A DNA stretch of 10,258 bases from Lachnospiraceae bacterium. Lineage in GTDB: Bacteria; Bacillota; Clostridia; Lachnospirales; Lachnospiraceae. The first letter of the stretch is position 1; each line of letters begins with the position of its first letter. The DNA is taken from assembly GCA_021199405.1 (NCBI GenBank), contig JAJQID010000139.1, positions 1 through 10,258 of the forward strand, written 5' to 3'. Shown piece by piece: positions 7,092-10,258 of the stretch. Both the position numbers and the translations under genes were made by a program. The notes below the pieces were generated by a model. The model ran no database searches. It had not been told where the DNA came from and saw nothing but the letters and a program-made list of their open reading frames with translations.

Positions 7092-7120
7092 TTGAAAAGG
7101 TTTTCTTTTTATGTTACAAT
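7092..7120 (+). promoter_or_regulatory. Repressor gene promoter (sigma-A type, extended -10)
   Basis: -35 TTGAAA at 7092-7097, 17-base spacer, -10 TACAAT at 7115-7120, preceded by TG at 7112-7113 (extended -10). Transcription would start near 7127, 25 bases before the repressor ATG. Operator 7094-7105 overlaps the -35 and the first half of the spacer, so the repressor gene is probably self-regulated. Confidence 0.87.
7094..7105. promoter_or_regulatory. LacI-family operator, repressor side
   Basis: GAAAAGGTTTTC, 5-base arms around GG, identical to the operon-side operator when each is read in its direction of transcription. Centres of the two sites are 127 bp apart, close to 12 helical turns, so one tetramer or two interacting dimers could hold both in a loop; looping is inference. 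Confidence 0.82.
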
Positions 7121-7151
7121 CCTGCATATACAGAAAAAGGAGGGGAGAAAA

Positions 7152-8216
7152 ATGAGCCAGCCTGTTACCATAGTGGAAATTGCAAAAGAAAGCGGCGTAT
7201 CTATCGCGACCGTATCCCGTGTTATGAACGGAACAGCTCCCGTCTCGGAGAAAACCCGCCAAAAAGTGAATGACGCTATTAAGAAGTATCACTACACGCC
7301 CAATTCTCTGGCCAGAGGATTAATCAACCACCAGAGCATGACCATCGGCATTATTATTCCTGATATCTCCAATCCATATTTTTCTTCCATGTTTGCGGCT
7401 TTTGAGAAAGCAGCGCAGGATGCCGGTTATTCCGTCTTTCTGTGCAATACTTCTTTTTACAGCGCAGCCAGACAGACTGAGGATGAACCCCGTGAGCTGA
7501 AATACTTTCAGATGCTGCAAAGTAAAAATGTGGATGGAATTCTGATTGTTGGCGGGCAGGCCGACCTTATCAGTGTAAACAAAAAATATTCCGCGGCGCT
7601 GCAATACCTTGCGGCTTCCATTCCGGTTGTTGTTCTGGGCAATCCAATCAACGGCGTAGACTGCCAGTTTATCCAGAGAGAAAACGGGCAGGGTGTTTCT
7701 ACTGCCATCAATTATTTATATTCTCTGGGGCACCGCAGCATTGCCTTTGTCGGAGGTGAGCGGGGCGTTGGAATCACAGAAGCCAGACTCAGCGCCTACG
7801 AAAACGCCCTGATGGTACTCGGGCTTCCCTTTGTCCGCGATCAGATTGCCCTTTCTGACTACTATACCCCCAGCGGTTATACCGCAACGAAGGATCTTCT
7901 GAAGCGTACCACAAAGTTTACAGCCATGCTCACCATAAATGATAATGTCGCACTTGGCGCCTATCGTGCCCTGGCGGATGCCGGCCTGCGCATTCCTGAC
8001 GATGTCTCCATCATCAGCTGCGATCAGTTTTTTACCGCGGATTATTTCGTACCACGTCTTGCCAGCATTGATCAGCACAATGAACAGTTTGGACGTTTTG
8101 TAATTCAGGTTCTGTTAAGCGCCATCCATGGCATCCGTGAAGATGCTCAGATCAGCTTTTCTCCGGAGCTTGTCATTCGGGAAAGCTGCGCAGCATGCCG
8201 AACCTGGAATTTGTGA
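7152..8216 (+). CDS. LacI-family transcriptional repressor of the sugar operon
   Basis: 354 residues, usual length for LacI/GalR regulators. The N-terminal HTH (about 6-25: IVEIAKESGVSIATVSRVMN) and hinge helix with LARGL (53-57) bind DNA. Residues from about 62 form the periplasmic-binding-protein-like effector domain (IGIIIPDISNPYFS at the start; CDQFFTADYFVPRLASIDQ near the end). It should dimerise and leave DNA when it binds a sugar, probably one imported or released by the divergent operon. I start at the ATG at 7152 because AAGGAGGGG lies just upstream and promoter 7092-7120 lies before it; the open frame extends upstream, but that part overlaps the promoter and operator and encodes an implausible hydrophobic stretch. 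Divergent position and shared operators argue for direct control of the operon and of itself. The sugar effector cannot be read from sequence. Confidence 0.95.
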   Translation: MSQPVTIVEIAKESGVSIATVSRVMNGTAPVSEKTRQKVNDAIKKYHYTPNSLARGLINHQSMTIGIIIPDISNPYFSSMFAAFEKAAQDAGYSVFLCNTSFYSAARQTEDEPRELKYFQMLQSKNVDGILIVGGQADLISVNKKYSAALQYLAASIPVVVLGNPINGVDCQFIQRENGQGVSTAINYLYSLGHRSIAFVGGERGVGITEARLSAYENALMVLGLPFVRDQIALSDYYTPSGYTATKDLLKRTTKFTAMLTINDNVALGAYRALADAGLRIPDDVSIISCDQFFTADYFVPRLASIDQHNEQFGRFVIQVLLSAIHGIREDAQISFSPELVIRESCAACRTWNL

Positions 8217-8219
8217 CTG

Positions 8220-8253
8220 CTCTGTTTTTCCTCTTCTTTTCAGAGAAACAGAG
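8220..8253 (+). terminator. Possible weak hairpin after the repressor gene
   Basis: CTCTGTTT at 8220-8227 and AAACAGAG at 8246-8253 are perfect 8-base arms around an 18-base pyrimidine-rich loop, starting four bases after the repressor stop. No T-run follows. It may assist the stronger hairpin just downstream but is not a canonical terminator on its own. Confidence 0.35.
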
Positions 8254-8257
8254 GAAG

Positions 8258-8304
8258 CAAAAAACGGGCGTGGAAACCTTCCACGCCCTGATCATTGTTT
8301 TTTT
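8258..8304. terminator. Convergent terminator between the repressor and tRNA-Gly genes
   Basis: A perfect 10-bp GC-rich stem (8266-8275 with 8279-8288) closes a 3-base loop. On the minus strand it is followed after one base by six Ts, a textbook intrinsic terminator for the tRNA 20 bases upstream. On the plus strand the T7 run at 8298-8304 lies about nine bases beyond the stem, but flanking A6 and T7 can lengthen the stem with a bulge, so it probably also ends repressor transcription. Confidence 0.85.
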
Positions 8305-8308
8305 GGAG

Positions 8309-8379
8309 AGCAGGATACGGGAGTCGGACCCGCCTCTTCAGCTTGGGAAGCTGACATACTACCGATGTACTAATCCTGC
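8309..8379 (-). tRNA. tRNA-Gly (anticodon CCC)
   Basis: 71-base cloverleaf on the minus strand: 7-bp acceptor (GCAGGAT with ATCCTGC), D-stem GTAC/GTAT with GG in the loop, 5-bp anticodon stem TCAGC/GCTGA with loop TTCCCAA giving CCC, 4-base variable loop, and T-stem GCGGG/CCCGT. G1-C72, C2-G71, C35, C36 and discriminator U73 are the bacterial glycine identity set. It would read GGG codons, which tRNA-Gly(UCC) can also read. Oddities: the T-loop is TCCGACT, so the nearly universal U55 is C, and the encoded 3' sequence is T-CT-CCA, so CCA is not directly after the discriminator and must be added by the CCA enzyme. It has its own promoter and terminator and appears to be a single-gene transcript. 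Confidence 0.9.
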
Positions 8380-8434
8380 ATACAGCCGAGAACTTTCCGG
8401 CCTTCAATCCGGCTCACGCCCTCAAACAGCATTT

Positions 8435-8463
8435 ATTATAATATCAACGAACCAGGAAGTCAA
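8435..8463 (-). promoter_or_regulatory. Promoter of the tRNA-Gly gene
   Basis: On the minus strand: -35 TTGACT at 8463-8458, 17-base spacer, perfect -10 TATAAT at 8440-8435. Start would be near 8428, leaving a leader of about 50 bases before the tRNA 5' end. The leader contains complementary CCGG and GCCG/CGGC segments that could fold before processing. Confidence 0.88.
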
Positions 8464-8477
8464 GAAAAACTTGGGCA

Positions 8478-8515
8478 TATTCAGCTATTCAGGTTACTAT
8501 TCAGCCAATATTCAG
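8478..8515. repeat. Cluster of four TATTCAG direct repeats
   Basis: TATTCAG occurs at 8478, 8486, 8498 and 8509 (spacings 8, 12 and 11), with a related CTTCAGCCATATTCA at 8541-8555 running into the end of the neighbouring gene. The cluster lies between the end of the DUF2442-HTH gene and the -35 of the tRNA promoter. No gene is seen in 8464-8552. It could be a protein-binding array or a short degenerate tandem expansion; function unknown. Confidence 0.55.
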
Positions 8516-8552
8516 CCATTCGTATAAGCCGTTCGATTCACTTCAGCCATAT

Positions 8553-9368
8553 TCACTGCCAGCTTCTCTTCACCACCTCGCTTTTCAGAAACAGCGTGCT
8601 CTTCCCGGACGCTTTCAGCGGATGCAATCTGCCGCGTTTCACCAGATCACTGATATTCTGTCTGGAGCAGCCCAGAAGCTCTGCGGCCTGGGCCGCATTG
8701 ATCACCCGGCAGGTTACAAAGCTTTGAAAATCATCGCCCGTCAGCGGCACCTCCTCCCCAATCCGGTCCAGCTCAAAATCCGCAATATTCAGGTTCCTGT
8801 CCCATATAACGCCATAGCCGCCGGTCTGAAGGTCCACCGCGTTAAAATATTCTTCCTTTTCAAGCAAAATCCGAAATGGCTGGCGCTCCTGAAAATACTC
8901 CTTCATATCGCAGCATTTTACCTGCCCGTTTCTGAGAAAAATCAGCAGCCGCCTCTTTTGCAGCGGAATTACATCCTCCAGCTTTCTCCCAAAGCGGTCC
9001 TTCACTGTCTGAGGTAAATCCGCTTCTCTGATCTCCTCAAGGAAATAATCATCCTGCACGCACCGGCCCATGGAAAGCATCAGCAGTTGAAACTCATCAT
9101 ATTCACAGAGTCCGTTATCCCTCAAAATCTGTCCGATGTTCTGTCGATCCGGCGGCACAATCCGCTGCCGTACCCATGTCTTACTCCAGTAGGCGCTGAC
9201 AGTTTTCTCTCCTTTTTCCAGTACGGAGGAAAGGATAAGAGGCGTCTCCCAGGGGTCTGCGTCATCCGGTAATTCAATATAAAAGCATTTTTCCATTTCA
9301 TAGTAAAACAGATAGGCCAGATCCTTTCGCCGCACGTCAGTCTCATCTCGAATGGCAAAAATCCTCAT
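8553..9368 (-). CDS. Putative DNA-binding partner protein: DUF2442-like domain plus excisionase-type HTH
   Basis: 271 residues, soluble. Residues 1-115 are of unassigned fold and contain conserved-looking PPDRQNIGQILRDNGL and YDEFQLLMLSMGRC. About 130-205 resembles DUF2442 (EDVIPLQKRRLLIFLRNGQV, later FNAVDL and GVIWDRNLNI). About 221-270 is an HTH_17/excisionase-like domain (INAAQAAELLGCSRQNISDL, then KRGRLHPLK). The ATG at 9368 (MRIFAI) has GGTGGTG upstream within the previous gene; a GTG two codons earlier is an alternative. Its first eight codons overlap the end of the HipA-like kinase gene, so the two are translationally coupled. By analogy with HipBA and HipBST it could be the antitoxin and autorepressor of the kinase, binding the palindromes at 10199-10223. 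That role is inference; the kinase-first gene order and DUF2442 content differ from classical HipBA. Confidence 0.75.
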   Translation of the reverse strand: MRIFAIRDETDVRRKDLAYLFYYEMEKCFYIELPDDADPWETPLILSSVLEKGEKTVSAYWSKTWVRQRIVPPDRQNIGQILRDNGLCEYDEFQLLMLSMGRCVQDDYFLEEIREADLPQTVKDRFGRKLEDVIPLQKRRLLIFLRNGQVKCCDMKEYFQERQPFRILLEKEEYFNAVDLQTGGYGVIWDRNLNIADFELDRIGEEVPLTGDDFQSFVTCRVINAAQAAELLGCSRQNISDLVKRGRLHPLKASGKSTLFLKSEVVKRSWQ

Positions 9369-10167
9369 ATGCACACCACCGTTTCCATATCATTTCCCAT
9401 ATTTTATCCCGAAGCTCTCCGGAAATAATTCCATCCAGCCCATCCATCAAAAAAAATCTGTCAGTCTCCTTCAGTCTGTTTACCTCAGGCTCCCTTCCCT
9501 GAGGAATCAGATTCAGATTTTTCTGTACGCTTTTGGAGCCAATAAACGTATTGGACGGCCTGTCCGCCATCACATCACAGGCATTAAGAGCTTTTTCATC
9601 CGTACAATAAAACAGCAAAGAAAGTCCGTGGTCAAACAAAGGCGCCGGACGTATTGTTTTTTTCTTACTGCTGCGAAGGATCTCAATATTGGCTCCATGA
9701 CGATCCCTGTTCAAAATCAGATAATCCACCAGCAGCATCCGGTAAATATAATCGGCCCAGCCCTTCCGTTCGCAGAATTCCAGTGGCGTTTCGCCTGGCA
9801 GACGTTCCATTTCATAATATACATCCAGAGCTGTCTTGCTTTCTCCCGGCCTTTTAAAATCCCCGGAAGCGCAAAGATATGTCTCATAAGGCTGATCATT
9901 AATCAGAACATCCGCGTGAAGCAGCTGATAATGCAGATGCTCAATATCCAGGACAGTCAGCAGACGATCCACAATCAGCTCATTGACACATTCATGGCCC
10001 GTGATTCCCAGGACACTGTCAAAACTGGACAGCTTGTAATATATTTTTCTGCCCCCCAATTCAGAATAAGCCTTCAGAAAAGAACCCGCGGTCCCGGAAG
10101 AATGGCGGATTTTAGACCAGGATAAATATGTCAGATCCTGTTTTTGGGTTATCAGTCCGCTTTCCAT
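9343..10167 (-). CDS. Short HipA-like serine/threonine kinase
   Basis: 274 residues with the HipA/CtkA kinase fold. Visible elements: a Gly/Ser-rich nucleotide loop (HSSGTAGSFLKAY, 22-34), ATP-binding lysine K45 in YYKLS, a helix with E59/E63 (HECVNELIVDRLL), the catalytic loop NRDRHGAN at 153-160 with D155 and N160, and metal-binding D179 in PLFDHGLSLL. E. coli HipA has 440 residues; this protein lacks the N-terminal subdomain and is closer in size to CtkA or HipT. HipA kinases phosphorylate targets such as glutamyl-tRNA synthetase and cause dormancy, but the target here is unknown. I start at the ATG at 10167 because AAGGGA lies nine bases upstream; a GTG at 10185 would lie nearly at the expected transcription start. 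First gene of a two-gene unit with the overlapping DUF2442-HTH gene. No membrane segment. Confidence 0.82.
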   Translation of the reverse strand: MESGLITQKQDLTYLSWSKIRHSSGTAGSFLKAYSELGGRKIYYKLSSFDSVLGITGHECVNELIVDRLLTVLDIEHLHYQLLHADVLINDQPYETYLCASGDFKRPGESKTALDVYYEMERLPGETPLEFCERKGWADYIYRMLLVDYLILNRDRHGANIEILRSSKKKTIRPAPLFDHGLSLLFYCTDEKALNACDVMADRPSNTFIGSKSVQKNLNLIPQGREPEVNRLKETDRFFLMDGLDGIISGELRDKIWEMIWKRWCAYEDFCHSR

Positions 10168-10187
10168 AATTTTATTTCCCTTCACTT

Positions 10188-10195
10188 TTTATATA
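10188..10195 (-). promoter_or_regulatory. Candidate -10 region of the kinase-HTH gene pair
   Basis: TATATAAA on the minus strand, about 20 bases before the kinase start. No good -35 lies 16-18 bases upstream; that place is taken by the palindromes at 10199-10223, so the promoter may be weak or controlled by a protein bound there. Confidence 0.45.
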
Positions 10196-10198
10196 AAA

Positions 10199-10223
10199 CG
10201 GACATGTCCGCTGACGCGGACAT
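10199..10223. promoter_or_regulatory. Nested palindromes, probable operator of the kinase-HTH module
   Basis: CGGACATGTCCG at 10199-10210 is a perfect 12-bp palindrome. It shares an arm with a second perfect inverted repeat, ATGTCCGC-TGAC-GCGGACAT at 10204-10223. GGACAT thus appears three times in 25 bases, immediately upstream of the -10. This is typical of autoregulated toxin-antitoxin promoters; the binding protein, perhaps the HTH partner, is inferred. Confidence 0.65.
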
Positions 10224-10239
10224 CACTATGAATAAAAGT

Positions 10240-10256
10240 CGATTGCTCCGCAATCG
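10240..10256 (-). terminator. Possible intrinsic terminator of a gene beyond the window
   Basis: CGATTGC and GCAATCG form a 7-bp stem with a 3-base loop. Read on the minus strand it is followed by ACTTTTATT, a modest T-rich tail, so it could end transcription of a minus-strand gene located to the right. The short stem and imperfect T-run keep this tentative. Confidence 0.4.
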
Positions 10257-10258
10257 CT

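Noticed and set aside
9352..10125. Long open frame on the plus strand opposite the HipA-like kinase (257 codons)
   Set aside because: No family features; the minus-strand frame has complete kinase motifs and a good start.
8309..10258. Kinase-HTH module as an island inserted at the tRNA-Gly gene
   Set aside because: The module is on the 5' side of the tRNA, whereas integrases normally use the 3' end; no integrase or repeated tRNA 3' fragment is visible.
1..10258. CRISPR array, insertion sequence or rRNA gene
   Set aside because: No regularly spaced repeats, transposase frame, terminal inverted repeats or rRNA sequence were seen on either strand.

Overview
The window looks like chromosomal DNA of a low-to-mid GC Gram-positive anaerobe of the Clostridia, most likely a gut Lachnospiraceae-type organism. 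This is inferred from gene content and style: a CUT1 sugar ABC transporter without its own ATPase, ROK and LacI proteins, strong AGGAGG-like ribosome binding sites, consensus sigma-A promoters and the protein sequences themselves. No gene here is diagnostic of a species.

Positions 1-6927 are one minus-strand carbohydrate operon, read right to left: a GH9 glycosidase without a signal peptide (6927-4579), a Tat-type lipoprotein sugar-binding protein (4531-3182), two permeases (3107-2172 and 2179-1331), a double-domain VOC metalloprotein (1301-459) and a ROK-family sugar kinase cut by the window edge (412-1). Gaps are small, two junctions overlap by 8 bases (ATGACTGA and ATGAATAG), and two gaps hold short hairpins. 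The logic is import of an oligosaccharide, cytoplasmic cleavage by the GH9 enzyme and phosphorylation of a released sugar by the ROK kinase. The VOC protein may be an extra sugar-modifying or detoxifying step; its role is unknown. The best ribosome binding site for the kinase leads into a frame with an in-frame TAG at codon 12, so the gene either starts later or has been damaged.

Positions 6928-7151 are a divergent control region. It carries two near-consensus promoters back to back, each overlapped by the same 12-bp LacI-type operator (GAAAAGGTTTTC in the direction of transcription), with centres 127 bp apart. The plus-strand gene at 7152-8216 encodes the LacI-family repressor that presumably binds both.

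Positions 8217-8552 hold a terminator region, a single minus-strand tRNA-Gly(CCC) with its own consensus promoter and some odd features, and a cluster of TATTCAG repeats.

Positions 8553-10258 hold a separate minus-strand two-gene module: a short HipA-like kinase (10167-9343) overlapping a downstream protein (9368-8553) that combines an unassigned N-terminal region, a DUF2442-like domain and a C-terminal excisionase-type HTH. Nested perfect palindromes sit at the promoter of the pair. It resembles a toxin-antitoxin or signalling module with an unusual partner and is the best candidate here for an undescribed system.
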